A stretch of 64,000 bases of DNA from Ensifer canadensis (GTDB taxonomy: Bacteria > Pseudomonadota > Alphaproteobacteria > Rhizobiales > Rhizobiaceae), in NCBI RefSeq assembly GCF_017488845.2, contig NZ_CP083370.1:2966501-3030500 (forward strand). The letters are read 5' to 3'. The notes below the pieces were generated by a model. It saw only the letters and a program-made list of their open reading frames with translations, was not told the DNA's origin and searched no databases. The position numbers and the translations under genes were made by a program. This document shows, in pieces, positions 1 through 8,505 of the stretch (position 1 is its first letter; each line of letters opens with the position of its first letter).

Positions 1-299
1 GAAAGGACACAGTTCAGGTGATTTCGGACATGCCTCTGATGTCGCCTTTATCCGCCGACCGCGGTGACAACGGCAGGGGAAACACACCGAAGTCGATAGA
101 TCGCCGCACCGGGAGGACAAAAGTGTTGAGGCGATGAAAGGAACCTATCAGCCGACCGCAGCTTGCGAAATTATACCGAGGTTTAAAGAAGCTAGGCGTA
201 TGTGTTGGGGACGCCGTCCCGCGTGTCGTTTCCATGTCGCGTGCAGTAGCCGCGCCCTGCAGCGGAGGTCCGATTTGGTCGCCCCCCCCACTCGACAGC
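1..299. other. Stretch with no convincing gene
   Basis: Open frames exist on both strands here but none has a recognisable family, a ribosome binding site, or the composition of a real gene. The stretch leads into the recombinase remnant that follows and may belong to the same decayed element. A run of C residues lies at about 282-289. Confidence 0.4.
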
Positions 300-690
300 A
301 GAACCCAGGCTCGCATGCGCCTCGCTGCGGACATGTCGCGCCGACGCAATGATCTGGAGAGCCGCATCAAGGACGCCACCATTGCTCAACGGCGTCATCA
401 ACGTTGCCAGCATAGGCACCGAACACCGCGACCTGGGGGATAACATTCGTTCGTGGCAGGCAGAGTTGGCCCAAGAGCCGGAGCCCGTCAGCCCAGTCAC
501 TCTGCACCCGGCAGCGATCGAGTCGTACCGCCGCTCGCTGAAAGACCTGCGGAAGGTGATCGAGCGGAACCCGAAGAGCGCAGACGCCTATTCGAGGCTG
601 ATGCGCCAGTTGATCAAGGAAGTACGGGTCAGAACTTGGAGAAGCGCAAGCCCGATATCCAACTCATTGGAAAGCTAAGGAGTTCCTTTG
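300..690 (+). pseudogene. Remnant of a large serine recombinase (C-terminal part)
   Basis: Two frames together resemble the C-terminal coiled-coil part of large serine recombinases. One frame (about 300-380) reads MSRRRNDLESRIKDA. A second frame (about 430-660) reads LHPAAIESYRRSLKDL followed by a helix ending LIKEVRV. In intact family members such segments follow one another in a single frame, so a frameshift separates them here. No catalytic N-terminal resolvase domain is visible in the window. The remnant ends about 40 bp from the 3' end of a tRNA gene, the usual place for an integrated element. The assignment rests on pattern resemblance only. Confidence 0.5.
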
Positions 691-726
691 CAGAGACCCA
701 ACCTAAGGTACGAGCGGGGTGTCTAA

Positions 727-803
727 TGGTAGCGGAGGAGGGATTCGAACCCCCGACACAAGGATTATGATTCCTCTGCTCTAACCTACTGAGCTACTCC
801 GCC
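727..803 (-). tRNA. tRNA-Met (anticodon CAT), elongator type
   Basis: On the minus strand a complete cloverleaf can be folded: acceptor GGCGGAG with CTCCGCT (first pair G-U), D arm GCTC/GAGC, anticodon stem GAGGA/TCCTT with loop ATCATAA (anticodon CAT), T arm with TTCGAAT, and an encoded CCA end. The first pair and overall form fit elongator Met rather than initiator tRNA, but a CAT anticodon modified to read Ile (AUA) cannot be excluded from sequence alone. Confidence 0.95.
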
Positions 804-856
804 GGGTACCGCGTCAGGGCTTCGAAGGTGAAGCCGTCTTGACTGGACGGGCGGCT

Positions 857-885
857 TATAAGGCCCGGTTCTGCCTAGTGTCAAG
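857..885 (-). promoter_or_regulatory. Promoter of the tRNA-Met gene
   Basis: Reading the minus strand, CTTGAC (880-885) is followed by 17 bases and CTTATA (857-862). This is close to the rhizobial housekeeping consensus CTTGAC-N17-CTATAT. It ends about 54 bp before the mature tRNA 5' end at 803. Confidence 0.7.
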
Positions 886-937
886 CCAAGTCGCGGGGAA
901 AATGTGAAGTTTTCCCGCGCGATCGGAAATGACTGCC

Positions 938-2134
938 TCAGGCAGCCGCAGGCGCTGCCAGAAGCACCTTCAATGCGGCTTCCGCACCGGCCTCACGCTC
1001 GGATTTGCGGATGAAGCCGCCGCCATAGACGCGGGCGTCTTCGCCGACGCCGGAATAGAGCGCGCAGGCCTGGCCGGGCGCGATGCCGGCTTCGCCTTCG
1101 GCAAGCTCGACATAAAGACCCTCGGCGTCACGCTTCAGGATAGCGGGCGCCGGCTGGCGGGTGGAGCGGACCTTGGCGAAACAGTCGAAGCCATCGGCTG
1201 CCACGTCTTCAAGATCTTCATCGCCCAGCCAGTTGACGTCGCGCAGGTAGACGCGGCGCGTTTCCAGCGCTTCCTTGGGGCCGACGATGACGCGGCGCGA
1301 GCGGGCGTCGAGATAGACGACATAGAGCGGCTCGCCGGTGGCGATGCCGATGCCGCGGCGCTGGCCGATGGTGTAGTGCAAAATGCCGTCATGGGTGCCG
1401 AGTATGCGGCCATCGAGATGCACGATCTCGCCGGCAAGCGCTGCATTCGGCTTCAGCTTGGAAACGATATCGCTGTACTTGCCCTGCGGCACGAAACAGA
1501 TGTCCTGGCTGTCGGCCTTCTGGGCAACGACAAGGCCCATCTCTTCGGCCAGCACCCGCGTTTCGGCCTTGGAGAGGTGACCGAGCGGGAAGCGCAGATA
1601 GTCGATCTGCTCCTGCGTGGTGGCAAAGAGGAAGTAGCTCTGGTCGCGATCGGCGTCAGTCGGGCGATAGAGCGCCCGCTGGCCGGCATAGCGCGGGTTC
1701 GGGCTCGGCCGCGAGCGGATGTAGTGGCCGGTCGCCAGCGCATCGGCACCGAGCTCCTTGGCCGTCGCCAGGAGATCGGCAAACTTGACCGTCTGGTTAC
1801 AGGCAACGCAGGGGATCGGCGTTTCGCCGGCGACATAGCTTTCGGCAAACGGGTTGATCACCGTTTCGCGGAAGCGCGCTTCGTAATCGAGCACGTAATG
1901 CGGGATGCCGAGCGTTTCGCAGACGCGTCGCGCGTCGTCGATGTCCTGGCCGGCACAGCAGGAGCCGGCACGGTGGACGGCGGTACCGTGGTCGTAGAGC
2001 TGCAGCGTGATGCCGAGAACGTCGTAACCCTCGCGTTTGAGCAGGCCCGCGACGACGGAACTATCGACGCCGCCGGACATGGCGACAACGACACGCGTAT
2101 CTTCGGGCTTGCGGTCAAAATTGAGAGTATTCAC
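938..2134 (-). CDS. mnmA: tRNA-specific 2-thiouridylase MnmA
   Basis: MnmA inserts sulfur at position 2 of the wobble uridine (U34) of Lys, Glu and Gln tRNAs, using ATP and a persulfide relay. The protein is 398 aa from the chosen start, a usual size. It has the ATP-binding PP-loop SGGVDSS near the N-terminus, the first catalytic cysteine in PCVACN and the second in [10 protein letters not shown]. The GTG at 2134 gives an N-terminus [14 protein letters not shown]; a TTG three codons upstream is the alternative. It is a single gene between the tRNA and a LuxR-type regulator. Confidence 0.95.
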   Translation of the reverse strand: MNTLNFDRKPEDTRVVVAMSGGVDSSVVAGLLKREGYDVLGITLQLYDHGTAVHRAGSCCAGQDIDDARRVCETLGIPHYVLDYEARFRETVINPFAESYVAGETPIPCVACNQTVKFADLLATAKELGADALATGHYIRSRPSPNPRYAGQRALYRPTDADRDQSYFLFATTQEQIDYLRFPLGHLSKAETRVLAEEMGLVVAQKADSQDICFVPQGKYSDIVSKLKPNAALAGEIVHLDGRILGTHDGILHYTIGQRRGIGIATGEPLYVVYLDARSRRVIVGPKEALETRRVYLRDVNWLGDEDLEDVAADGFDCFAKVRSTRQPAPAILKRDAEGLYVELAEGEAGIAPGQACALYSGVGEDARVYGGGFIRKSEREAGAEAALKVLLAAPAAA

Positions 2135-2237
2135 GGGATCCAATCCGGCCTTCGGGTGGCAGCGACAACGCTCGCCCCTGTTTCACGCTTCATGCGATGC
2201 AATGCCTGCGCGATAGCACGCGGCACGCGTTCGGCTT

Positions 2238-2290
2238 CTACAGCGCCGCGCGTCTTATTCAGACGCGCCAAGGTCGCTGTAGCACGACAA
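2238..2290 (-). repeat. RIME1-like repeat, single-hairpin part-copy
   Basis: CTACAGCG and CGCTGTAG enclose GCGCGTCT/AGACGCGC, forming one of the two hairpins of the repeat seen in full at 8506, 25597, 43138, 48431 and 55383. The second hairpin (CTGCATG...CATGCAG) is missing or unrecognisable here. The copy lies between mnmA and the LuxR-type gene. Confidence 0.75.
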
Positions 2291-2411
2291 TGTCCAGAGT
2301 ATCTTCTCCGCTTTCTTGAAAGCGGGAGGCTCCAGTCGCCGACATATAGAAACTTGTCCGCCCGGCGGCAAGGGCGGTGCTATGGCGCAAGGCCGGTCAG
2401 GGCGGTCCGTC

Positions 2412-3161
2412 TCAGATCAGTTTCAGCCGCATGGCGCGGGCGATCGCCTGCATGCGGTTGACGGCGTCGAGCTTGCGGGTCGCGCTCTTGAAGTAGCTGC
2501 TGACCGTATAGGTGGAGATGCCAAGGATGATGGCGATCTCGTCGCTGCTCTTGCCGGCTGCGGCCCAGCGCAGACACTCGATCTCGCGGCTCGACAGCTT
2601 TTCGCGCGCCGAGCTGCCGGTGTCGAAGGTGCGTTCGAGGCATTCGAACAGCTGCACGAGGGAAAGATAGAGCGTCGCCTGCTCGACGCCGACAGGCGGG
2701 TCGCGTCGTCCGGACAGCATGGCGACGAAGGGATCGCCGCTGCTGGTATGCAACTGGACGGCGAAATGGCGCCCCATCTCCGGATGCGCCAGCAGCCGGT
2801 GCACCATCGCCTCGTCGGTCGGTTTGCCGGCCGCATCGAGCAGCTCGGCGCCGCCGGTTACCGGCAGCTTGGTACCGCGCAGGCGCTCGACGAGCACGCT
2901 CGACTGAAAGGTCTCGCAGGCGTCGTACTGGCGCACCAGCTCCGACGGCCAGTTACTCAGCACCAGGCGCTCGGAAAAGCGCTGCTGCTCGGCCAGCGGC
3001 AGGCGCGCGATCATGAAATGGCCGAAGCCATAGCGCGCGATCAACCGCCGCATCAGGTGCAGAAGTTCGTATTCCGTGCGGACGGCAGCCGTATCGATTT
3101 CGGAAATCATGTCCGCCGTCTCAGCCTCGCGCAGCAAGGCTGGTTCATTCGATTCCTTCAT
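2412..3161 (-). CDS. LuxR-family transcriptional regulator
   Basis: The protein has 249 aa. The last ~65 residues form a clear LuxR/GerE helix-turn-helix (LSSREIECLRWAAAGKSSDE, then a recognition helix near TYTVSSYFKSATRKL). The N-terminal ~165 residues have the size and layout of an autoinducer-binding domain (NWPSELVRQYDA), but I cannot confirm that it binds an acyl-homoserine lactone. No luxI-type synthase gene is in the window, so if it senses a signal it would be an orphan (solo) receptor. Translation is assumed to start at the ATG at 3161; a later ATG at 3110 is possible. Confidence 0.85.
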   Translation of the reverse strand: MKESNEPALLREAETADMISEIDTAAVRTEYELLHLMRRLIARYGFGHFMIARLPLAEQQRFSERLVLSNWPSELVRQYDACETFQSSVLVERLRGTKLPVTGGAELLDAAGKPTDEAMVHRLLAHPEMGRHFAVQLHTSSGDPFVAMLSGRRDPPVGVEQATLYLSLVQLFECLERTFDTGSSAREKLSSREIECLRWAAAGKSSDEIAIILGISTYTVSSYFKSATRKLDAVNRMQAIARAMRLKLI

Positions 3162-3648
3162 CTCTGATCACCACATCACCGGTGCCAACGCACCTGGTCG
3201 AGAGAATACAAACAGCCCCGAAAATCATCCGGTGCATGAACTTCACCCGGCAGCCAGAATACAGCCACCCTCTCCGGCATGCCCGCGAAAGCAACGCGAC
3301 CGGTTGTGAAAATATGACGATGCACCAAGAATGATTCGGGAGCGCACAAACGTCGCTCATCCTTTATTTCGGCGCCTCGTTACCAAGAATTTTAGTTAAA
3401 GTGAAATGTGGTAATTGCATGGCTCCCATGTAAAATCCGCGATAATCCAAAGCTTTCCGGGCATTAAGGCGGCTCTTGTCGAGCGCGACAGGCGTCGCGA
3501 TCGCCGGCGGGACGTTGCGGAAGTGATCGAGGGAGTGTGCGGAAGTATTTAAAATTATGAGCAAATTGTTACCGACCGCTTAGGCAAATGTTAAATGTGG
3601 CGGGCTAAGGTCAGCAACATATGGTCTTGAGTTTGTGTAGAGAGTCCC
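3162..3648. other. Divergent intergenic region, luxR-type / sciP
   Basis: About 490 bp separate the divergent LuxR-type and sciP genes. Short frames occur but none is convincing. The half next to sciP is AT-richer and should hold the sciP promoter. I find no perfect CtrA box and no clear lux-box palindrome. Confidence 0.5.
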
Positions 3649-3924
3649 ATGACCGAAATGATGCGACCACGTGTAAAATATGTCATCGGCCCCGATGGCA
3701 GTCCTCTGACGATTGCGGATCTGCCGCCGGCGAATACCCGGCGCTGGGTTATTCGCAGGAAGGCTGAGGTGGTTGCCGCTGTCCGCGGTGGCCTTTTGAG
3801 CCTTGAGGAAGCGTGCGAACGCTATACCCTCACTGTCGAGGAATTCCTTTCCTGGCAGTCCTCCATCAACGATCACGGTCTGGCCGGCCTGCGCACCACA
3901 CGCATCCAGCAATATCGCCACTAA
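3649..3924 (+). CDS. sciP: SciP, small inhibitor of CtrA (DUF1153)
   Basis: A 91-aa protein with the SciP/DUF1153 pattern: VKYVIGPDG near the N-terminus, LPPANTRRWVIRRKAEVVAA, then a helix-turn-helix (GLLSLEEACERYTLTVEEFL). In Caulobacter SciP binds CtrA at its promoters and blocks recruitment of RNA polymerase, so that CtrA-activated genes are expressed in only part of the cell cycle. It lies 1.4 kb from ctrA, in keeping with that role. The length is typical of the family. Confidence 0.93.
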   Translation: MTEMMRPRVKYVIGPDGSPLTIADLPPANTRRWVIRRKAEVVAAVRGGLLSLEEACERYTLTVEEFLSWQSSINDHGLAGLRTTRIQQYRH

Positions 3925-4140
3925 AAGCCCCCAACAGGGCCATAGGTCGAACGGCGGCTCCGGAATTTCCGGTGGCCGCCGTCTTCGTTTTCCGTCGCCC
4001 GCTCCGCCCCGTCTTTCAATAGGCAACATTTCGGCGACAGTGCGTTTCCCCTTCGCGTTCGCCAAACCGGTTTCGAATGCTGCAGTCATGCGATAGCATC
4101 TTCAGCAACACGCAAACGTTGAATGTGAAGGGATGCTGAG

Positions 4141-4422
4141 ATGGATATCGCCCACGAAGAAATCGGTTCGCACGGCCGCTACTCGACAACCGTCGAAGGC
4201 TATACCGGCGAGATGACCTATTCCCGCTCATCGCCGAAACTGATCATCGTCGATCACACGCTCGTTCCCGACGAGTTGCGCGGCAAGGGCGTCGGCCAGG
4301 CGCTGGCAAAACATGCAATCGACGAAGCGCGCAAGGGCGGCTGGAAGATCATTCCGCTCTGCCCGTTCATGCGCGCGCAGGCGCTGCGCCATCCCGATTG
4401 GCAGGACGTGATCCAGGCCTGA
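4141..4422 (+). CDS. Short GNAT-like acetyltransferase (YjdJ type)
   Basis: A 93-aa protein of the minimal GNAT type: a short beta sheet, then the acetyl-CoA loop VPDELRGKGVGQALAKH (R-G-K-G-V-G), then a C-terminal strand PLCPFMRAQ. Such proteins cover only the cofactor-binding core of the fold, and their substrates are unknown. It sits between sciP and the fliJ-like gene and is followed by a strong terminator. Confidence 0.85.
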   Translation: MDIAHEEIGSHGRYSTTVEGYTGEMTYSRSSPKLIIVDHTLVPDELRGKGVGQALAKHAIDEARKGGWKIIPLCPFMRAQALRHPDWQDVIQA

Positions 4423-4452
4423 GGCGGCAAACCACCAAAGTTCCGAAATGGG

Positions 4453-4489
4453 AAAACCCGCCCGACAGATGCCTGTCGCGCGGGTTTTT
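4453..4489. terminator. Bidirectional terminator, GNAT / fliJ-like
   Basis: AAAACCCGC and GCGGGTTTT flank an inner CGACAG/CTGTCG stem with one C-C mismatch. T runs on both strands let it serve both converging genes. Confidence 0.85.
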
Positions 4490-4580
4490 CGTTCTTGTGA
4501 CAATCGTGCCGGATCGGGCCATGCCATCGGCATCGCCCGACAAAGAATGAAAATCATCTGCCTCGAAACGGCTAAGGAGC

Positions 4581-4931
4581 TTACGCCCTGAGACGCGTCG
4601 TCGTATCCCGTTCCTCGAGCGCCGCCGCCTTCGCAAATTCGGCCTGCACTTCTTCAAGTGCAAGTTCGGCCGCATCCTGCTGCGCCTTCAGTTCACGAAT
4701 GGAGACCTGAAGATTGTCGGCTCTTTGACGAGCAGCCTTGGCGAAAGTGGGATAGGCAAAATGCGAGGGATCGGAAATGCCCGACTTCTTTTCCTCGAAA
4801 ACAATCTGATTTTCCAGATCCTTGGTCATCCGTTCGAACTCAGCCATCATCATCTGAAGCTGGCTCAGCTGACGCTGCTTCTCCCTGACCTGAAATTCCT
4901 TCAGGCGGACAAGGCTCTCACGTGCTTTCAT
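4581..4931 (-). CDS. fliJ: FliJ-like flagellar export protein
   Basis: A 116-aa, almost wholly helical coiled-coil protein (KARESLVRLKEFQVREKQRQ, then long heptads rich in E, Q, A and L). Size, coiled coil and position next to ctrA fit the FliJ-like gene found near ctrA in Rhizobiales. FliJ is the central stalk of the flagellar type III ATPase and a chaperone-escort protein. The ATG at 4931 is preceded by GGGAG at good spacing; a longer frame starting at 5075 would add an unrelated hydrophobic stretch and is unlikely. Coiled coils are poor family markers, so the name is less certain than its neighbours. Confidence 0.7.
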   Translation of the reverse strand: MKARESLVRLKEFQVREKQRQLSQLQMMMAEFERMTKDLENQIVFEEKKSGISDPSHFAYPTFAKAARQRADNLQVSIRELKAQQDAAELALEEVQAEFAKAAALEERDTTTRLRA

Positions 4932-5372
4932 ACGCAATACTCCCGTGGATAACGAGACCCCGGTTACTGATTTGGCCCGTCGAGCCTGCCCCAACAGACA
5001 GAAAACGAAAATCGACAGCGATATTAACAAAAGCCTACCGCTGGTAACCTTTCGTTTACGGGCATCGTTAATCATAGGGGTGATGATTTAAGGCTCCGTA
5101 AATACTGAGGCACGAAATATGACGGCCCCGGCATTAACGAGTCAGAAGAGTCAGATAGCGGCATTTCCTCATGTTTCGCATGAAAAGTGCCATTTTGGAT
5201 TCACGTTTGAAATCAGGGAACTGCTAAAAATATTTAACAATCTCGATACAGCTTGCCAGAGTGAATCAGAATTTGTTAACCATTTGATGGCAGCCTCCAA
5301 ATCAGGCAACGACTGGATCCGTATCGCGTAAGGGGGCCACGATGACCTTGGGCGGCGGAAAAGGGGAAGAAT
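4932..5372 (+). promoter_or_regulatory. ctrA promoter region with four GANTC sites and a candidate CtrA box
   Basis: This 441-bp region between the divergent fliJ-like and ctrA genes is AT-richer than its surroundings. It holds four GANTC sites for the CcrM methylase at 5139 (GAGTC), 5148 (GAGTC), 5198 (GATTC) and 5263 (GAATC). A near CtrA box TTAA-N7-TAAA lies at 5088-5102, and a GTTAACC half-site lies near 5275. A 70-codon frame at 5119 has no family resemblance and is not called. Confidence 0.6.
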
Positions 5373-6074
5373 ATGCGGGTTCTACTAATTGAAGACGACA
5401 GCGCAACGGCTCAGAGCATTGAGCTGATGCTCAAGTCCGAGAGTTTCAACGTTTACACCACCGATCTCGGTGAGGAAGGCGTCGATCTCGGCAAACTCTA
5501 TGACTACGACATCATCCTTCTCGACCTCAACCTTCCGGACATGTCCGGTTACGAGGTCTTGAGAACACTGCGTCTTTCCAAGGTGAAGACGCCGATCCTC
5601 ATTCTCTCCGGCATGGCCGGAATTGAAGACAAGGTTCGCGGTCTCGGCTTCGGCGCCGACGACTACATGACCAAGCCGTTCCACAAGGACGAGCTGGTGG
5701 CGCGCATCCATGCGATCGTCCGCCGTTCCAAGGGTCATGCCCAGTCGGTCATCTCGACCGGCGAACTGATCGTCAATCTCGATGCCAAGACGGTGGAAGT
5801 CGGCGGACAGCGCGTCCACCTCACCGGCAAGGAATACCAGATGCTCGAGCTGCTCTCGCTGCGCAAGGGCACGACGCTCACCAAGGAAATGTTCCTCAAC
5901 CACCTCTACGGCGGTATGGACGAGCCGGAACTGAAGATCATCGACGTCTTCATCTGCAAGCTGCGCAAGAAGCTTGCCAATGCTGCCGGCGGCGCCAACT
6001 ACATCGAAACCGTCTGGGGCCGTGGCTACGTTCTGCGCGAGCCGGATGGTGCCGAATACGCCGAAACCGCCTGA
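5373..6074 (+). CDS. ctrA: Cell-cycle master response regulator CtrA
   Basis: An OmpR-type response regulator of 233 aa. The receiver domain (1-~117) has the acidic pair IEDD, phospho-acceptor aspartate at about 51 ([15 protein letters not shown]) and the conserved Lys in TKPF. The C-terminal winged-helix domain has [17 protein letters not shown] and ends in [15 protein letters not shown]. The sequence matches CtrA in detail. Phosphorylated through CckA-ChpT, it activates or represses division, flagellar and envelope genes and in some alphaproteobacteria blocks the origin. It binds TTAA-N7-TTAA, which occurs at several genes in this window. Confidence 0.97.
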   Translation: MRVLLIEDDSATAQSIELMLKSESFNVYTTDLGEEGVDLGKLYDYDIILLDLNLPDMSGYEVLRTLRLSKVKTPILILSGMAGIEDKVRGLGFGADDYMTKPFHKDELVARIHAIVRRSKGHAQSVISTGELIVNLDAKTVEVGGQRVHLTGKEYQMLELLSLRKGTTLTKEMFLNHLYGGMDEPELKIIDVFICKLRKKLANAAGGANYIETVWGRGYVLREPDGAEYAETA

Positions 6075-6145
6075 TTTCGAGCTTTCTTCCGGGCGCGGCA
6101 TGGACCCGCATATCCAGGCATGACGCCAACGGACGCCTTTTGAAC

Positions 6146-6173
6146 AAACCCGCCCTTCGAGGCGGGTTTTTTC
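6146..6173 (+). terminator. ctrA terminator
   Basis: AACCCGCC and GGCGGGTT form a tight hairpin with loop CTTCGA, followed by TTTT, 75 bp after the ctrA stop codon. Confidence 0.85.
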
Positions 6174-6295
6174 GTTATGGTCGCCCCTTCCCTCGGTGAT
6201 CAGGTGCTTCCTGGTGTCAAAGGTCCGAAGGTGGTGACATGCGCCTGCCTCGGCCTTGATCTCGGGTGTCATGCAAAAAGTGCCAAGACGAGACA

Positions 6296-6324
6296 GCAAA
6301 AAGCCGCAGCAACTGCCGCGGCTT
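6296..6324 (-). terminator. Terminator of the receiver-domain gene
   Basis: On the minus strand AAGCCGC...GCGGCTT forms a hairpin followed by TTTT, 30 bp after the stop of the receiver gene. Confidence 0.75.
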
Positions 6325-6353
6325 GTTCAGTCCGGAAACACGTTTATTGCGGT

Positions 6354-6716
6354 TCAGGCCGCCATCGACTGGCTGGCAAAGACGCTCGTCAGGATCTTGC
6401 GATCGAACGGCTTCAGCAGGAAATCATCGGCACCGGCGCGCTTGCCGGCCATCATCTTCTTCAGATCCGCCTCGACGACGCAGTAATAGATGCGCACAGA
6501 CGCACCATTCGGCAGTCGCCTGATATTGGCGATGAGATCCAGAGCGCCCTCCAGGCCGGCGTCGACCACGAGAATATTCGGCAGCTCGGCTTCGCAGCGC
6601 ACCAGCGCCTCAAGGCCGCTCGGCGCTTCGTAGACAAGGAAGCCCATGCCGGACAGGATACGTTTCCCAACTTTCCTGACGACATCCGAGCCGTCGGCAA
6701 TCATCAAGCGCCGCAT
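6354..6716 (-). CDS. Atypical single-domain response regulator
   Basis: A stand-alone receiver of 120 aa with no output domain. The phospho-acceptor aspartate is kept at about 52 (NILVVDAG), as is the Lys in LLKPF. The N-terminal acidic pair is reduced to IADG, and the usual Thr/Ser before the Lys is replaced within YYCVVEAD, so phosphorylation chemistry may be weak or altered. The ATG at 6716 has AAGGAG at ideal spacing; an ATG at 6731 is the alternative. It lies between ctrA and chpT, which suggests, but does not prove, a part in the same phosphorelay. Confidence 0.85.
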   Translation of the reverse strand: MRRLMIADGSDVVRKVGKRILSGMGFLVYEAPSGLEALVRCEAELPNILVVDAGLEGALDLIANIRRLPNGASVRIYYCVVEADLKKMMAGKRAGADDFLLKPFDRKILTSVFASQSMAA

Positions 6717-6981
6717 GTCCAACTCCTTCATGACTTACCTATACGCGTGCTCGCACGCTTGGAACAACCCTACACAAATTTGGCAAAGATTTCGTTACGG
6801 AGCTTGCTTAACACAGGCTTTCCGAAGCGTTTTAAAGCGCTGAAAACATTAATGTTTTGAGCGGACCGGTCAAAAGCCGGCAAAAGCAGGCGCTCAATCG
6901 GTGGCCACGCAAATATCCGGCGCGGGGGCCATCACCACACCGCGCCGGACATGTATCAAAACAGCAAAGGCAGCGCCGGAC

Positions 6982-7635
6982 TTAGGCGTCGGCCGGCTTC
7001 ATACGCGCCGTGAAGATGATCTCTTCGCCGGTCGAAACCACATCGATCGTCATGCCCGCTTCCTCGCCGAGCAGCACCGTGTAGTAGGGCTGGATCGAAT
7101 GCGCATCGACCGCCTCTTCCGGCGTGCCGGACAGAAGTTCGACCAGACGCGGCGGCACGCGCATCATCCGGCCCTTGCAGGCCAGCGTGAACACCGCGTC
7201 GAGTTCGGGATTTTCGAGCGTGATGTCGATGACGCCACCGCGCGGGATCGCCCCATAGGCAATGAGGAAGAGGTTGAGGAGCAGCTTGACCCGGTTCTTG
7301 GCGATGATGGCGCGCGGCCCGTGCCAGTTGACCTCGGTCTTCTTCTCGGCGGCGGCAAAGTCCTTGGCCGCCTTTTCCGCTTCGCCTGTGTCGATCGACG
7401 CGCCGACCGAGCCGGAGGCGCCGAAGGCGAGACGGGCGAACTTCAGGCGGACGGACGCATTGAGAGCGCTGGTGCGGATGAGGTCCATGGCGTCGGCATC
7501 GGCGCCGCCCTCGTCCAGAAGTTCCAGGCCATTGTTGATGGCGCCGACCGGCGAGATGATGTCGTGGCAAACCCGGCTGCACAGAAGCGCGGCCAGATCG
7601 GGTCCCGTCAATGTCAGGTTCGGATTCGTTGCCAT
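6982..7635 (-). CDS. chpT: Histidine phosphotransferase ChpT
   Basis: A 217-aa protein with the ChpT pattern: phosphorylatable His at about 24 in SRVCHDIISPVGAINNGLEL, a dimerising helical hairpin, then a degenerate ATPase-like domain (LLLNLFLIAYGAIPRGGVID). ChpT passes phosphate from the hybrid kinase CckA to both CtrA and CpdR. The ATG at 7635 has GGAA in front. It is divergent from eipA with a CtrA-box-like site between them, so its own supply may be under CtrA control. Confidence 0.93.
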   Translation of the reverse strand: MATNPNLTLTGPDLAALLCSRVCHDIISPVGAINNGLELLDEGGADADAMDLIRTSALNASVRLKFARLAFGASGSVGASIDTGEAEKAAKDFAAAEKKTEVNWHGPRAIIAKNRVKLLLNLFLIAYGAIPRGGVIDITLENPELDAVFTLACKGRMMRVPPRLVELLSGTPEEAVDAHSIQPYYTVLLGEEAGMTIDVVSTGEEIIFTARMKPADA

Positions 7636-7779
7636 CGTCTTTCCTTGTTCGGTTCCATCGGCATGCGGACATGAGGCACGCGCTCGGGCAGAGCCGGTAA
7701 AGCCTCAGGCGCTAAGACGCAAGCCATGGGCTGCCCGGCGCAGCCGTTCATCAGTGGATCATAATGACACCACATTTGG

Positions 7780-7794
7780 TAAACCGATTGTTAA
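7780..7794 (+). promoter_or_regulatory. Candidate CtrA box between chpT and eipA
   Basis: TAAA-CCGATTG-TTAA differs from TTAA-N7-TTAA at one base. It lies 119 bp before the eipA start and 145 bp before the divergent chpT start, so it could serve either gene. Confidence 0.5.
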
Positions 7795-7912
7795 GACCAT
7801 CGGTTCAAATTGCAGGGAAATGGTCCAGACCCCCGCTGGCCGCGCCGTCACAGGCGATGCCGGCCATAGCAAACCCGCAAGCGAGTGATTTTCGCGCCTG
7901 ACGGAGGAAACG

Positions 7913-8500
7913 ATGCAGCAGATCATGAAGGCAGCCACGATGGCCAGCCGCGCTATCCTGGCGACGATGTTCCTGATGGCCGGCGCCATATCCGCCGCCC
8001 ATGCCCAGCAGGCGAATAGTCAATATTCGATGCAGGAGATCGTCGATGCCGGTCACGGCTTCTTCGGCGAAACCTCGGGCGGCCTCGCCAAGGTGGTGGA
8101 GCGCGCCTTCGAACGTTACGGCCTGCCGAACGGTTATATCCTCGGACAGGAAGGTTCCGGCGCCTTCATCGCTGGCCTGACCTACGGGGAAGGCGAACTC
8201 AACACCAAGAATGCCGGCCAGCACAACGTCTTCTGGCAGGGCCCGTCACTCGGCATCGACTGGGGCGGACAGGGCAGCCGCACGATGATGCTGGTCTACA
8301 ACCTTCCGAGCGTGCCATCCCTCTACAAGCGGTTTGGCGGCGTCTCCGGTTCGGCCTATGTCGTGGCCGGCGTCGGCATGACGGTGCTCACCGACGAACA
8401 CATCGTCGTCGTCCCGATCCGCACCGGCATCGGCGCCCGGCTCGGGGTCAATGTCGGCTATCTCAAGATGACGCAGAACCCGACCTGGAACCCCTTCTGA
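7913..8500 (+). CDS. eipA: EipA-like periplasmic envelope integrity protein (DUF1134)
   Basis: A 195-aa protein with an N-terminal signal peptide (hydrophobic ILATMFLMAGAISAAHA, cleavage likely after AHA). The body matches DUF1134: YSMQEIVDAGHGFFGETSGG, then glycine-rich strands SLGIDWGGQGSRTM and YVVAGVGMTVL. In Brucella the family member EipA is a periplasmic small beta-barrel needed for envelope stress resistance, and its gene lies near chpT and ctrA. GGAGG stands in front of the ATG. It ends just before a RIME1-like repeat. Confidence 0.88.
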   Translation: MQQIMKAATMASRAILATMFLMAGAISAAHAQQANSQYSMQEIVDAGHGFFGETSGGLAKVVERAFERYGLPNGYILGQEGSGAFIAGLTYGEGELNTKNAGQHNVFWQGPSLGIDWGGQGSRTMMLVYNLPSVPSLYKRFGGVSGSAYVVAGVGMTVLTDEHIVVVPIRTGIGARLGVNVGYLKMTQNPTWNPF

Positions 8501-8505
8501 CCTAA

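Noticed and set aside
929..2461. Long plus-strand frame of 510 codons opposite mnmA
   Set aside because: It is the shadow of mnmA; composition is typical of antisense of a GC-rich gene and no family is seen.
5119..5331. 70-codon frame upstream of ctrA
   Set aside because: It lies in the AT-rich promoter region with GANTC sites; no family and no clear ribosome site.
5385..6299. 304-codon frame opposite ctrA
   Set aside because: Antisense shadow of ctrA.
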